From assembly GCA_038230395.1 (NCBI GenBank), contig JBBRNI010000009.1, positions 1 to 28,409 of the forward strand: a stretch of 28,409 bases of DNA. Direction: 5' to 3'. The translations under genes were made by a program, and so were the position numbers. Below, one piece after another: positions 6,847 to 15,164 of the stretch. The notes beneath the pieces are model-generated. The model ran no database searches. It saw nothing but the letters and a program-made list of their open reading frames with translations, and was not told the DNA's origin. The stretch's first letter is position 1; each line of letters begins with the position of its first letter. The stretch comes from JBDSWU01 sp038230395 (GTDB lineage Bacteria > Patescibacteriota > Saccharimonadia > Saccharimonadales > UBA4665).

Positions 6847-7807
6847 GGATAGCTTCGGCGCTGATGCGCGGCGAGTATTTGCGTTTATTACTACCAGCAC
6901 CGATACGAATGACTGCCAGGATTCGTTCATGGGTCCTAAAGGAAGCTTCGATGTCATCATGGTAATTGGATGCCTCAACTATTGCGGCCGATGTAGCTTG
7001 GCTGAGGCCAGCCTTTTCGATAGCTAAGCTAACCTGCAGATAGGTACGGCCAACCTCTAGCCAATATTTGGGTACATCGCCTGGAGCGGTAATAACGAGC
7101 ACCGCGCTGGCGGATTGCCAGCGTTGTCTTTCGAGCTTGACTTCGGCGCCCATGTTGATGCCATGCCGCAGCATGAATGGTTGCAGGCGCGCGATGAGCG
7201 GGTTAATGTACAGGCTGCCAACAGCGATACCGCGCAGCTTACGCGATCCCGGTACAACTAAATATTGGCTGAGTTCGAGGCGGAAGCCAGGGCTGCTTAG
7301 TGCTACATTGATTGCTTTGCCGGTGAGGCTTGCAACCTGTTCTATGATGGCCGTATTGGTGGAAACACGCACAGTAGTTTTCTGCGCCACACTGCAGTCC
7401 TCCAAGCTTTCCACGAGTAGTGGATTGATATCGACATGGCGATAGATGCTGCGGTCACTAGCGCGGTTCCTGAGGTTTTCGCAGGCTTTGAGGGCATCGG
7501 GTTGAATTGGTGCTGCCACGAACGAAATAATAACCGTACCTCTATCTTGCAGGTTGATAGTGCCAGCTTTTAAACCCACGCTAGCTGCAGCCAAAATGAT
7601 ACTTTCACAAAAGATACCAAGACTAATAATGGTCTGACGTCCGGTTGGATCACCATCACCAAGCTGGTGAGCTGGGTCAACACTGACTATCAGGCTGTTG
7701 TCATGATGTTTTACCACCCATGCCTGGGTGTTATGCACTGATGGCGCAAGACGCGCAATATCGAGTATGGCAAGCAGATTTTGTTGGAGTAGTACGCCTG
7801 ATTTCAT
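6833..7807 (-). CDS. Acg-type nitroreductase-like protein (324 aa)
   Basis: The N-terminal ARLAPSVHNTQAW motif (residues about 18-30) is the hallmark of the Acg/Rv3131-like branch of the nitroreductase superfamily, usually APSVHNTQPW. The second half has the paired nitroreductase-like repeats, ending in VLVITAPGD, the YLQVSLAIEKAGLSQATSAAIVE helix region and VIRIGAG. Acg proteins bind FMN in a closed pocket and often lack normal nitroreductase activity, possibly sequestering flavin, so the reaction here is not known. The gene is convergent with the ThiF-like gene (14-bp overlap) and divergent from the amino-acid dehydrogenase, with a perfect 12-bp palindrome between them. ThiF and nitroreductase domains occur fused in Rv1355c-type proteins, which supports a shared pathway. 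Confidence 0.75.
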   Translation of the reverse strand: MKSGVLLQQNLLAILDIARLAPSVHNTQAWVVKHHDNSLIVSVDPAHQLGDGDPTGRQTIISLGIFCESIILAAASVGLKAGTINLQDRGTVIISFVAAPIQPDALKACENLRNRASDRSIYRHVDINPLLVESLEDCSVAQKTTVRVSTNTAIIEQVASLTGKAINVALSSPGFRLELSQYLVVPGSRKLRGIAVGSLYINPLIARLQPFMLRHGINMGAEVKLERQRWQSASAVLVITAPGDVPKYWLEVGRTYLQVSLAIEKAGLSQATSAAIVEASNYHDDIEASFRTHERILAVIRIGAGSNKRKYSPRISAEAILTSI

Positions 7808-7868
7808 AAAAAGCTACAATCATCTTACCATAATTTAGGGCTGCGATTGGAAATATCTAACGTAATAT

Positions 7869-7880
7869 GGTAATATTACC
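7869..7880. promoter_or_regulatory. Perfect palindrome GGTAATATTACC, possible operator
   Basis: A perfect 12-bp palindrome in the 121-bp divergent intergenic region between the nitroreductase-like gene and the dehydrogenase gene. Its position suits a dimeric regulator controlling both. It is AT-rich in the middle, so chance occurrence cannot be dismissed. Confidence 0.4.
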
Positions 7881-7928
7881 TTAGTTTCTCAAAAATCAAA
7901 AAATCAAATAATACATGACTGCGCAACA

Positions 7929-9020
7929 ATGCACCGAATATTTTCTAAAGCAGCTAACTTGACTGAATGTAATTGGCGTCAGCTAGACGAATTCGATGAT
8001 CACGAATTTGTGATTGCTCTGACTGACACCGCCAGTGGTTTGCGTGCCTTCGTTGCCGTGCACAGTCGTGCGCTTGGTATGGCTCATGGCGGCACAAGAT
8101 ACAAAAGCTACGCCACGGAGACTGAAGCACTACAGGATGCTTTGAATCTGTCGCGCGCGATGAGCTACAAGAGTGCTTTAGCAGGCTTACCATATGGTGG
8201 TGCTAAAGCCGTGATAATACTTGATGAAAATACCGATCGGCAAGCTATATTAGCTGCCTATGCCCGTAAGATTGAAGCCTTACGGGGCTTATTCCACACG
8301 GGCACTGATGTTGGCTTGATCGATGATGACATACGCTACATGCACCAGTTCTGTCAGTATATGCTGGGTGTTTCAGAAAACGACGCTGGCGACTTATCAA
8401 CTTCTAAAGCCGCCTCGATGGGCGTCTATTACGCTATGAAAGCAGCAGCTCAACACAGATATGGCAGCGACGATCTGCGCAACAAGGTTATTGGCATTAA
8501 AGGTCTCGGCAAGCTGGGCGGTGGGCTAGCTAAACTTTTGGCTGCTGACGGAGCAAAACTTTTGATCGCTGATGTGGATGATTCAGCCGTGGCCACGTGC
8601 GTCGAAGCGTTACCAAACTCAGTAGTGGTGATGTCTAGTGAGATTCACAAACAACCGATGGATATCTATGCCCCGTGCGCTCTCGGTCAAGAATTTGATG
8701 CCAAAAATGTCAAAGAATTACAATGCGCCATTATTGCCGGGGGCGCTAATAACCAGCTTGCTAGTGACGAGGTAGGTGATCAGATTGCCGCACGGGGCAT
8801 TCTATATGTGCCCGACTATGTTGCCAACGCTGGTGGCCTGATTTTTGTGTCTGAAGAGTTAGAGGCGGATGGTTTTAAGGTAGATCGTATCAAACAACGA
8901 CTATTGGCCATATCTCAGACCGTTTCGGACATTCTGGCCGAAGCCCAGGCTACCAACACGCCAACTCATCGTGTGGCTGTACAACATGCTGAAACCAAGA
9001 TACAGCAGGCATCCGCATGA
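7929..9020 (+). CDS. Leu/Glu/Phe/Val-type amino-acid dehydrogenase (363 aa)
   Basis: NAD(P)-dependent oxidative deamination of an amino acid to a 2-oxo acid, or the reverse. Motifs: GMAHGGTRYKSYATETEALQ, then LSRAMSYKSALAGLPYGGAKAV with the catalytic-type lysines (YKSA and GGAKA), HTGTDVGLIDDDI, the Rossmann segment IGIKGLGKLGGGLAKLL followed by IADVD, and YVANAGGLI near the C-terminus. The length and GGTR...PYGGAKAVI pattern are closest to leucine/phenylalanine dehydrogenases, not the about 450-aa hexameric glutamate dehydrogenases. The stop overlaps the start of the adenylate-forming enzyme gene (ATGA), so the two are translationally coupled. The start at 7929 has no clear Shine-Dalgarno; a 15-codon ORF in another frame (ATG at 7915) overlaps it. 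Confidence 0.88.
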   Translation: MHRIFSKAANLTECNWRQLDEFDDHEFVIALTDTASGLRAFVAVHSRALGMAHGGTRYKSYATETEALQDALNLSRAMSYKSALAGLPYGGAKAVIILDENTDRQAILAAYARKIEALRGLFHTGTDVGLIDDDIRYMHQFCQYMLGVSENDAGDLSTSKAASMGVYYAMKAAAQHRYGSDDLRNKVIGIKGLGKLGGGLAKLLAADGAKLLIADVDDSAVATCVEALPNSVVVMSSEIHKQPMDIYAPCALGQEFDAKNVKELQCAIIAGGANNQLASDEVGDQIAARGILYVPDYVANAGGLIFVSEELEADGFKVDRIKQRLLAISQTVSDILAEAQATNTPTHRVAVQHAETKIQQASA

Positions 9021-10444
9021 GTCGCAAGGATTCGCTGGATTTATTCCACCGTGCAGTAGCAAAGATACCGGCTTATCGTAGTTTTTTGGCCGCCCATGAT
9101 TTTGATCCGGCAAGTGTCAAAACCGAGGCTGACTTTACTGTGATCCCGGTAATTACGAAAAAGAATTATTTACAGGCAGCTGAGCGCAAAGATTTGCTGT
9201 GGCCGGAGGCGCTGCAGGCGCCGCTATGGTTTTGCTCAACCTCTGGTTCTACTGGGGAGCCATACTACTTTCCACGCGATGATGCCTTGGCATCTCGCGG
9301 CGCCGCCTTTGCTGAAGCATTTTTACAGTACAGTTCTCGTGGTCCAGGCCGCACCTTAGTACTGATGGCCTTCGGGATGGGGGTTTGGATTGGCGGCATT
9401 ATTACGTTGCGTTCGTTTGAGATTGCCGCGGCTAAGCTCCAGACTCCAGTAGCATTTCTGCCAACTGGCTATAACAAAGAACAGATTTTTAAAGCTCTCA
9501 AACAATTGGCGCCGGAGTTTGATCAAACAATTTTAGTTGGCTACCCACCATTTGTTAAAGAGATTATCGACGAGGCACCCGATCAAGATATTGATATGTC
9601 CAAACTAAATATGAGGCTGATGTTCGCGGCGGAGGCCTTTACCGAGACCTTCCGCAACTACGTTGTCGACAAGGCAGGGGTCAATAGCTCACTCTTAGAC
9701 ACCTTGAACATTTACGGCTCAGCCGATATTGGCGCGATGGGCTACGAGACGCCGCTCAGCATTTTGATTCGTCAGCTGGCGCTTGAGGATCCGCTGCTCT
9801 ACAAAGACATGTTCGGTCAGATTGAAAAGACCCCGACGCTCGCTCAGTATCATCCAGAATTCGTTGATTTTGAGGCAATTGACGGCGAATTGTTGCTAAC
9901 TTCGGATGGCGTTATTCCGCTGGTTAGATATGCGATTGGTGATCATGGGGGCGTCATTGAATATGACGACATGCAGCGCTTACTGCATAGATACGACATT
10001 AACCTTAAGGCCGAAATTCAAAAAGCCGGCATAGGCCACACCATCAATAAGCGACCATTCGTCTACGTCTATGAGCGGACTGATCTGTCAGAAACGCTTC
10101 ACGGCATTATTGTGTACCCGGAATTTGTCAAAGAGGGATTACTGAACCCGATGCTGAGTGAACAGTGCACTGAACGTTTCACGATGTTCACGAAGCATGA
10201 CATTCACCATAACCAGTTCCTGCAGGTAAATGTTGAACTTCAGAAAGATGTTGAGCCAACGCCAGAAATAGAGGCCCAGGCTTTGGATGCAATTCGAGAA
10301 TCAATGATCGCCAAAAGTTCAGAGTTTGCTGAAGTATCCAAGAGTAAAGCCAGTCAAAAATTAATAGAAATCGTGTTATGGCCACATGGTCATAGTCGCT
10401 ACTTTGGTGCTGGCACGAAACAGATGTGGGTCAAAAAAGCATAA
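9017..10444 (+). CDS. Phenylacetate-CoA-ligase-like adenylate-forming enzyme (475 aa)
   Basis: The ATP-binding loop CSTSGSTGEPYYFP is the AMP-forming signature of the PaaK/LuxE-like branch. Further family features are NIYGSADIGAMGYET, the adenine-binding region with GSAD in place of the usual YGxTE, and DGVIPLVRYAIGDHGGV, the conserved D/RY-x-x-GD motif. The N-terminal FHRAVAKIPAYRSFLAAHDF matches the PaaK opening. The enzyme would activate a carboxylic acid as acyl-AMP, with the acceptor (CoA, protein or amine) unknown. It overlaps the dehydrogenase gene by 4 nt (ATGA). An attractive but unproved link is that the dehydrogenase supplies a 2-oxo or amino acid which this enzyme activates. CoA-ligase and acyl-protein synthetase roles are both open. 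Confidence 0.82.
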   Translation: MSRKDSLDLFHRAVAKIPAYRSFLAAHDFDPASVKTEADFTVIPVITKKNYLQAAERKDLLWPEALQAPLWFCSTSGSTGEPYYFPRDDALASRGAAFAEAFLQYSSRGPGRTLVLMAFGMGVWIGGIITLRSFEIAAAKLQTPVAFLPTGYNKEQIFKALKQLAPEFDQTILVGYPPFVKEIIDEAPDQDIDMSKLNMRLMFAAEAFTETFRNYVVDKAGVNSSLLDTLNIYGSADIGAMGYETPLSILIRQLALEDPLLYKDMFGQIEKTPTLAQYHPEFVDFEAIDGELLLTSDGVIPLVRYAIGDHGGVIEYDDMQRLLHRYDINLKAEIQKAGIGHTINKRPFVYVYERTDLSETLHGIIVYPEFVKEGLLNPMLSEQCTERFTMFTKHDIHHNQFLQVNVELQKDVEPTPEIEAQALDAIRESMIAKSSEFAEVSKSKASQKLIEIVLWPHGHSRYFGAGTKQMWVKKA

Positions 10445-10449
10445 GCGAG

Positions 10450-10471
10450 TACAATAGAAACTGACAGAGGC
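10450..10471 (+). promoter_or_regulatory. -10 and ribosome binding site of the histidine kinase
   Basis: TACAAT at 10450-10455 begins 6 nt after the upstream stop codon, followed by AGAGG (10466-10470) before the ATG at 10482. The short leader with a Shine-Dalgarno contrasts with the leaderless neighbours. Confidence 0.45.
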
Positions 10472-10481
10472 AAAACAAAGC

Positions 10482-12674
10482 ATGTTCCAGATAATTGTAT
10501 TGGCGATAACGGTACTGGTGAATCTACTACTTGGGTTAGTGGTGTATTTGAAGAATCCGCGTAGCGTTACCAACCGTTACTTCTTTACGCTCACCGCGAT
10601 ATTTGTTATGTGGTCAGTGGTCAATTATATTTCAGTACACCCGGTCTTCCTTGGACAGCTAACCTGGATTAGACTGTCATTATTCAGTGGGGCATTACTC
10701 AACTTATCAGTATTTGTCGCCTTTTTAGCGTTCCCAGATACTAGTTTCTCGACTTCGTCGCTAAAGCGATTGCGCTGGGCAGCACTGTCAACGGCATTTG
10801 TTATGGCTCTGACGCTGACTCCATTGGTCTTCAAATCGCTCAAGATAGATGCTCACGGGGTCCCTAGCCCTGTTCCGGCGCCAGGCATTGGATTATTCTT
10901 GGCCCAAACGATCATTTTACTCGGTACTTGTATTATGACGGTTGTAAAAAAGTTTCGGTTGTCAAAAGGCGTGGTTCGCGAGCAACTTCGCTTAGTACTG
11001 CTTGGTGTAGCTGGTACGTTCAGCCTGATTGTATTCTCCAACTTTATAGCGGTAGTAGCCTTTCATATCACTGCATTAATACCACTGGGCCCCTCGTTTA
11101 CGATGATTTTTAGCGGCTGTTTTGCCTATGCTATCGTCAGGCATCGTCTGTTCGACATTCGTCGTGCAGCTGCTCGCAGCTTGACGTATACACTGACAAT
11201 TGGTTTTATGGCGCTGATTTATGTAGCAGCAGGTTTTGGTGTTTCGACATTATTGTTTAATCAGTCCGGCATCAGCGCTCGCTACCAAATGGTAAACACC
11301 CTGCTCGCATTGTTGTTGGCTGCATCCTTTCAGCCTATTAAACAATTCTTCGACCAGTTGTCGAGGAAAGTCTTTTATAAGGATTCCTATGACCCTCAGG
11401 CCTTCCTGGATCGCCTAAATCAGGCCCTAGTTGAGCAAGCAGACCTATCCCATCTCCTAAAAAATTGCAGCACCATTATCATTGATAATTTAAAATCAGC
11501 TGGTTGTACATTTGTCATCAACGAGACTTCACAGGTCTCAGCTCGGTTGCTTGGTACGCCTAAAGCCCCTTTCACAGCGGCAGATAGTCGCCAGCTGCAA
11601 TCACTGTTGCGGCATACCCACACTAAAGTGGTGGCAGCTGACGAATCGGAATTCAATGACAAGCTACTCATCAACTTCTTAAATTCCAAAGATATCGCAG
11701 TCATAGTACAGCTCGTACCTAGTCTTAGAAGCAAAGCGGACAGTTTTGGCGAGATTCTCCTAGGGGCAAAACTGAGTGGTGATCCGTACTCCAGAGAGGA
11801 TATACAGTTGTTGGAAATCTTGGCTAACGAATTGGTGATAGCTATTCAGAATGCCCTACGCTTTGAAGAAATTGAAAACTTCAATACCACATTACAACTC
11901 AAAGTCATCAACGCTACTAAGAAGTTGCGTAGCACCAACGATAAATTACGGACACTCGATGAAACCAAAGATGACTTTATTAGTATGGCCTCACACCAGT
12001 TACGCACGCCACTGACTAGCGTCAAAGGCTATATAAGCCTAGTATTGGAGGGTGACGCCGGTAAGCTCACGCCGTTGCAAAAGCAGATGCTAGAGCAGGC
12101 CTACACCAGCTCACAGCGCATGGTCTACTTAATTGCTGACTTGCTCAACGTTTCACGCCTCAAAACTGGCAAATTTATTATTGACTCTAAACCGGTTAAC
12201 TTAGCCAAGATTGTCAACGAAGAGATGGCTCAGCTCAAAGAAACCGCTAAATCACGCCAACTAACCCTGGACTACTCCCAGCCGGAAGACTTCCCTGAAG
12301 TAATGCTCGACGAAACTAAGATTCGCCAAGTCATTATGAACTTCGCCGATAATGCCATTTATTACACGCCGGCCGGCGGCAAAATAAAAGTTGAGTTGGT
12401 TAATACCCCCACAACTATCGAGCTGAAGATCATCGATAACGGCCTTGGGGTACCAAAAGCCGAACAGCCCCACTTATTTACTAAGTTTTACCGCGCCGGT
12501 AACGCCCGCAAGGCTCGCCCTGACGGCACCGGTCTTGGGCTGTTTATGGCCAAAAAGGTGATTGCTGCCCAAGGTGGCGCCTTGATATTTGAGAGCACTG
12601 AAGGCAAGGGCAGCACCTTTGGCTTCGTCTTTAGTAAACACAACTTGGCTGTTCCCGAGACCCCTGTTAAATAG
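10482..12674 (+). CDS. Membrane histidine kinase: multi-TM N-terminus, GAF-like, HisKA, HATPase (730 aa)
   Basis: The N-terminal 285 residues are very hydrophobic, with about eight or nine helices in the style of the 'histidine kinase N-terminal 7TM' sensor region. A GAF-like segment spans about 310-460. A short coiled coil (about 465-492) leads into HisKA with the phospho-acceptor H505 in SMASHQLRTPLTSVKGY. The catalytic domain has the N-box NFADNAIYYTP, G1 DNGLGVP, F-box FTKFYRAG and G2 DGTGLGLFMAKKV. It should sense a membrane or intracellular ligand and phosphorylate a receiver. No response regulator is adjacent on this strand, so it is an orphan; the stand-alone receiver at 5148-5519 is a possible partner but 5 kb away. 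No terminator is obvious downstream; the next promoter is at 12722. Confidence 0.9.
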   Translation: MFQIIVLAITVLVNLLLGLVVYLKNPRSVTNRYFFTLTAIFVMWSVVNYISVHPVFLGQLTWIRLSLFSGALLNLSVFVAFLAFPDTSFSTSSLKRLRWAALSTAFVMALTLTPLVFKSLKIDAHGVPSPVPAPGIGLFLAQTIILLGTCIMTVVKKFRLSKGVVREQLRLVLLGVAGTFSLIVFSNFIAVVAFHITALIPLGPSFTMIFSGCFAYAIVRHRLFDIRRAAARSLTYTLTIGFMALIYVAAGFGVSTLLFNQSGISARYQMVNTLLALLLAASFQPIKQFFDQLSRKVFYKDSYDPQAFLDRLNQALVEQADLSHLLKNCSTIIIDNLKSAGCTFVINETSQVSARLLGTPKAPFTAADSRQLQSLLRHTHTKVVAADESEFNDKLLINFLNSKDIAVIVQLVPSLRSKADSFGEILLGAKLSGDPYSREDIQLLEILANELVIAIQNALRFEEIENFNTTLQLKVINATKKLRSTNDKLRTLDETKDDFISMASHQLRTPLTSVKGYISLVLEGDAGKLTPLQKQMLEQAYTSSQRMVYLIADLLNVSRLKTGKFIIDSKPVNLAKIVNEEMAQLKETAKSRQLTLDYSQPEDFPEVMLDETKIRQVIMNFADNAIYYTPAGGKIKVELVNTPTTIELKIIDNGLGVPKAEQPHLFTKFYRAGNARKARPDGTGLGLFMAKKVIAAQGGALIFESTEGKGSTFGFVFSKHNLAVPETPVK

Positions 12675-12721
12675 TTTACGGTTATGTTTATTTACAATAG
12701 GCTAGTTTGTTCTATTATATA

Positions 12722-12750
12722 TTGACAATATTGAACTATTGTGGTAGTAT
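12722..12750 (+). promoter_or_regulatory. Strong consensus promoter with an embedded inverted repeat
   Basis: TTGACA (12722-12727), a 17-nt spacer and TAGTAT (12745-12750). The spacer contains CAATA-ttgaac-TATTG (12726-12741), an inverted repeat placed where a repressor would block polymerase. Transcription would begin near 12757, about 440 nt upstream of the next gene. Confidence 0.75.
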
Positions 12751-12850
12751 TGCGAGTATCCTTTGTATGGATGAGAGACATCCGTGTAACAGGGGTTCAT
12801 TAACAAGTCATATCATTACAGTACATACATTTCTGACACTTTAGAGGCAT

Positions 12851-12962
12851 CCAGTGCAGATCAACGCGTATACGACGTAACAGATACAAAGTTTCAGCTA
12901 ATATTAGAAGGCTAGCCATGCTCCTTATCTGTTATAACCTCGTTCGTGTTGATCTGCACTGG
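12851..12962. repeat. Long inverted repeat
   Basis: Arms 12851-12885 and 12927-12962. The outer 15 bp (CCAGTGCAGATCAAC with its exact complement) and the inner 8 bp (TAACAGAT/ATCTGTTA) are perfect, separated by a partly paired section; the loop is about 41 nt. No target-site duplication is visible, so a mini transposable element is not supported. Confidence 0.8.
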
Positions 12963-13083
12963 TTGCAGCATTTGTTGAGCAGTAGTTCATTTATGGACGT
13001 CGCTCCAGATCTCCCACGTGCAGAACGCTGTAACAAAACCTTTGTACAATCAATAAAGTTTTCAAAGCATAACCTATCCAAAA

Positions 13084-13136
13084 AAGGGAGTGGCTTTTTA
13101 CTGGCAAATTTTGCCGGTAGTAAGTCACTCCCTTTG
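13084..13136. repeat. Near-perfect 53-nt hairpin
   Basis: GGGAGTG (13087-13093) pairs with CACTCCC (13127-13133), continues through CTT/AAG, and after a small internal loop resumes with ACTGGCAA/TTGCCGGT around a 3-nt loop. An A-run precedes it and TTT follows, extending the stem. On the minus strand it is followed by TTTTTT and would be a good terminator, although no minus-strand gene is present. Confidence 0.8.
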
Positions 13137-13195
13137 GGGTCACCTTAGTCGACATCGTGTCGTCTTCGTAGTTCCCCACTTTGGAGGGAATAGCT

Positions 13196-13609
13196 ATGAA
13201 CGCAATCTTCGGAACGAACACCGGCACTACGCGTCGCGCGATCACCCTGATCATTGCGATCGTTCTGTCGGTTTACGCCACTGACTACGTGGAGTACCAC
13301 CGTACGCTTCGCGACCAGCTCCTGACGGCCAAGACCTTCACGGTCTTCGTGCTCGCCATCGCCAGTCTCGCCGCGTTGCTGTGGTCTCTGCTCAAGCCCA
13401 ATCCGGGCAAGACGTTGGTGAGCTTCGCACTAGGAATCGGTGTGGCGACGCTCGGGAACGAGGTCATCAAGGAGAACGTCGTGTTCTTCACGTTGGTCCT
13501 CGTCGGCCTAATCGTCATCACGATGATGAACCTGGCTGTCAAGCTGCCTTTTGGCGGAATGTTCAAGATCAACCGTGTCGCCATCCGGCGTCCGGCCTCG
13601 AACCCTTAA
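13196..13609 (+). CDS. Four-helix membrane protein (137 aa), unknown
   Basis: The ATG at 13196 is chosen because GGAGG (13183-13187) lies 8 nt upstream. The product starts MNAIFGTNTGTTRRAIT and has about four hydrophobic helices (roughly residues 15-32, 48-65, 75-92 and 97-114), then a short basic tail with PFGGMFKINRVAIRR. No family is recognised. Codons end mostly in C or G (AAC, TTC, ATC, GTC, ACG), unlike the mixed use of the flanking kinase gene. This could reflect transfer or selection for high expression from the strong promoter upstream. The lipoprotein gene follows after 10 nt, so they form an operon. The pairing suggests a small membrane component working with an exported lipoprotein. 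Confidence 0.75.
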   Translation: MNAIFGTNTGTTRRAITLIIAIVLSVYATDYVEYHRTLRDQLLTAKTFTVFVLAIASLAALLWSLLKPNPGKTLVSFALGIGVATLGNEVIKENVVFFTLVLVGLIVITMMNLAVKLPFGGMFKINRVAIRRPASNP

Positions 13610-13619
13610 GGGGGCAGCT

Positions 13620-14807
13620 ATGAATGTTTTGCTCAAAAGGCTGATGGCTGCTCTTGCAGTCATATCTGTGCTGTTGGTTGCCGCTTGCGGTACGAGCAGT
13701 ACGTCTAGTACGTCCAACTTCAACGCTACAACTGTCGGATGCGACGAGGTTGCGAACCAGGTAAAACTGGTGAACGCCGACATCACAACCGACAGCAAGA
13801 ACGCGCAGAAGGCGCAGGGAACTCCTGACGCCAAGAGCGCTTCAAACAAGAAGTCGGCTGACACAGACAAGCTTGCCAAGCTGACTGCCCGTCAGTCTTC
13901 GTGCAAGTCACTGGCATCGACCGCGTCGCCGCAGACTCCAGCCGAGAAGGTGGTGGTCGTGGCACTCGGTCAGCAAGGCTTCAAGGCAAAGGACCTGAAA
14001 GTCGACCAGCCGGTTGACAAGAAGGCTGCTGCCAAGGCTACGACAGGACCAGGACGATTCACGTCGTCTGGGTACGTCGATAGTGCCAAGAAGGCAACAA
14101 CGTTCCTAGCCAGTGGTACGCCCGCTGCCAAGGCCGTTGTCAAGGAGTACGTCAAGAACACTGGCAGCACCATGGCTGAACTGACAAACCCGAAGAATTG
14201 GGTCATCGTTCAGTTCAAGGGTACTGCGGTGCAGTGGAACGGAAACGCTTCATTCCACGGTGCTATTACCGCTACCAACTCCTCCAGAGTTGACCCAGCC
14301 GGTACCGTCGGAGCGTTCTATGTTCCGCCGCGCCAAATCGTAGCAGGCAAGGTCACCTACATCGGTGTCCTGAGGGGAGCTTGTGGAAATCCACAGTTCA
14401 AGTTCCCAACGCCTCCAGGAAGGGTGAGCACACCGCTTACTCCGGTCACTCCAGTGACTCCAGTGACAGTATGTAAGGCGCCATCCGTTCTCAACTCGAA
14501 CGGACTTTGCACCAAGGACCCTTCCAGGGACCCGCAGTCGCAAGGCAACGTACCGACTCAGGTGACCAAAAACTACCCGAGCACGGACAACGGCACTGAA
14601 GTCAGCCAGCCGGCTGCTCAGCCAAGTGATGGTGGAAACCAGATTCCCGTGGGCTCTCAGCCACGTGTGACTCCGAGTCCCGCCCCCACCCACACTGGGC
14701 CTACCGCCATTCCGGCACCCAGCAACTCGCCCGAGCCCGCCCCCTCACAGGTGCAAGCTTCGCCGACTGCGACTGCCGGAGTTCCGACACACCCGCCGGG
14801 CGGCTAA
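13620..14807 (+). CDS. Lipoprotein with Pro/Thr/Ser-rich C-terminal region (395 aa)
   Basis: The start at 13620 follows AAGGGGG. The signal peptide MNVLLKRLMAALAVISVLLVAAC ends in a lipobox (LVAAC, C23), so the mature protein should be lipid-anchored on the outer face of the membrane. A short helical, Lys/Ala-rich part (about 40-130) has paired cysteines. A compact middle domain (about 130-260) contains NWVIVQFKGTAVQWNG and FYVPPRQIVAGKV. The last 140 residues are low-complexity and extended, with a TP-V repeat (TPVTPVTPVTV, about 276-286), a short Cys-bounded piece (VCKAPSVLNSNGLCTKD) and a tail rich in Pro, Ser, Thr and Gln. It looks like a surface stalk or adhesin-like protein. Codon use is C/G-ending as in the upstream partner gene. 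Confidence 0.8.
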   Translation: MNVLLKRLMAALAVISVLLVAACGTSSTSSTSNFNATTVGCDEVANQVKLVNADITTDSKNAQKAQGTPDAKSASNKKSADTDKLAKLTARQSSCKSLASTASPQTPAEKVVVVALGQQGFKAKDLKVDQPVDKKAAAKATTGPGRFTSSGYVDSAKKATTFLASGTPAAKAVVKEYVKNTGSTMAELTNPKNWVIVQFKGTAVQWNGNASFHGAITATNSSRVDPAGTVGAFYVPPRQIVAGKVTYIGVLRGACGNPQFKFPTPPGRVSTPLTPVTPVTPVTVCKAPSVLNSNGLCTKDPSRDPQSQGNVPTQVTKNYPSTDNGTEVSQPAAQPSDGGNQIPVGSQPRVTPSPAPTHTGPTAIPAPSNSPEPAPSQVQASPTATAGVPTHPPGG

Positions 14808-14850
14808 TCCTGCAGATTTTGCAGCGAAAACAATTGAATAGTACAAAGTG

Positions 14851-14929
14851 TGATGCGTTACAGCATCAGCAAGGTGGTTGAGGGACTAAGTTGTAGGCAT
14901 CCGCCTTCGACCAAATCTCGCCACCTTGC
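14851..14929 (+). other. Two adjacent RNA hairpins after the lipoprotein gene
   Basis: First hairpin TGATGC-gttaca-GCATCA (14851-14868). The second has a perfect 9-bp outer stem GCAAGGTGG/CCACCTTGC (14869-14877 with 14921-14929) and an inner stem TTGAGGG/CCTTCGA (14878-14884 with 14904-14910, two G-T pairs). There is no T-run, so this is not a standard intrinsic terminator. It may be an mRNA 3'-end stabiliser or processing site, or part of an RNA spanning the operon. Confidence 0.55.
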
Positions 14930-15164
14930 AACACTATATTTATTATATGTTTTGTAATGATCTGACTTGAGTTAGTGCGAACTTTAACAATTTATAACAA
15001 TCAAACAATAATGTTGACATAACATGTGTATTGTGCTAAAGTTAACTCAGCTTTATTTATGGCTGGTGGGAGTTCCAATTTATTTGGGCAATTTAACAAT
15101 TTAGACATTCGAAATTATTTCAACCCTATATTAGTAATTAATTAAGTATTTATTGGAGCAAACT
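14930..15164 (+). promoter_or_regulatory. Intergenic region with the promoter of the surface protein
   Basis: TTGACA (15014-15019), a 17-nt spacer and TAAAGT (15037-15042), giving a leader of about 115 nt. The leader is AT-rich and ends with TTGGAG (15153-15158) as the ribosome binding site before ATG 15165. The tRNA-Lys promoter has the same TAAAGT -10. No other gene is seen here. Confidence 0.65.

Larger units (their letters stand above)
12757..13136 (+). ncRNA. Structured non-coding leader or free-standing RNA (about 380 nt)
   Basis: Between the strong promoter at 12722-12750 and the gene at 13196 I find no convincing coding sequence. The region holds a 5' hairpin GGATG-agaga-CATCC (12769-12783), a large inverted repeat (12851-12962) and a near-perfect long hairpin (13084-13136). 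A 76-codon frame from ATG 12918 crosses the structured parts and looks non-coding. It may be a regulated 5' leader of the 13196-14807 genes, or a separate RNA ending at the last hairpin, whose plus-strand 3' side has only three T residues. It resembles no RNA class I can name. Confidence 0.45.

Noticed and set aside
12851..12962. Integron attC site or mini transposon
   Set aside because: No GTTRRRY/RYYYAAC core boxes, no target-site duplication, no integrase or transposase in the window.
12918..13148. 76-codon plus-strand frame in the structured region
   Set aside because: It crosses the right arm of the inverted repeat and the long hairpin, has no ribosome binding site, and its composition does not look like protein.
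14357..14693. Minus-strand frames inside the lipoprotein gene
   Set aside because: Shadows of the TP/PV-rich coding sequence.
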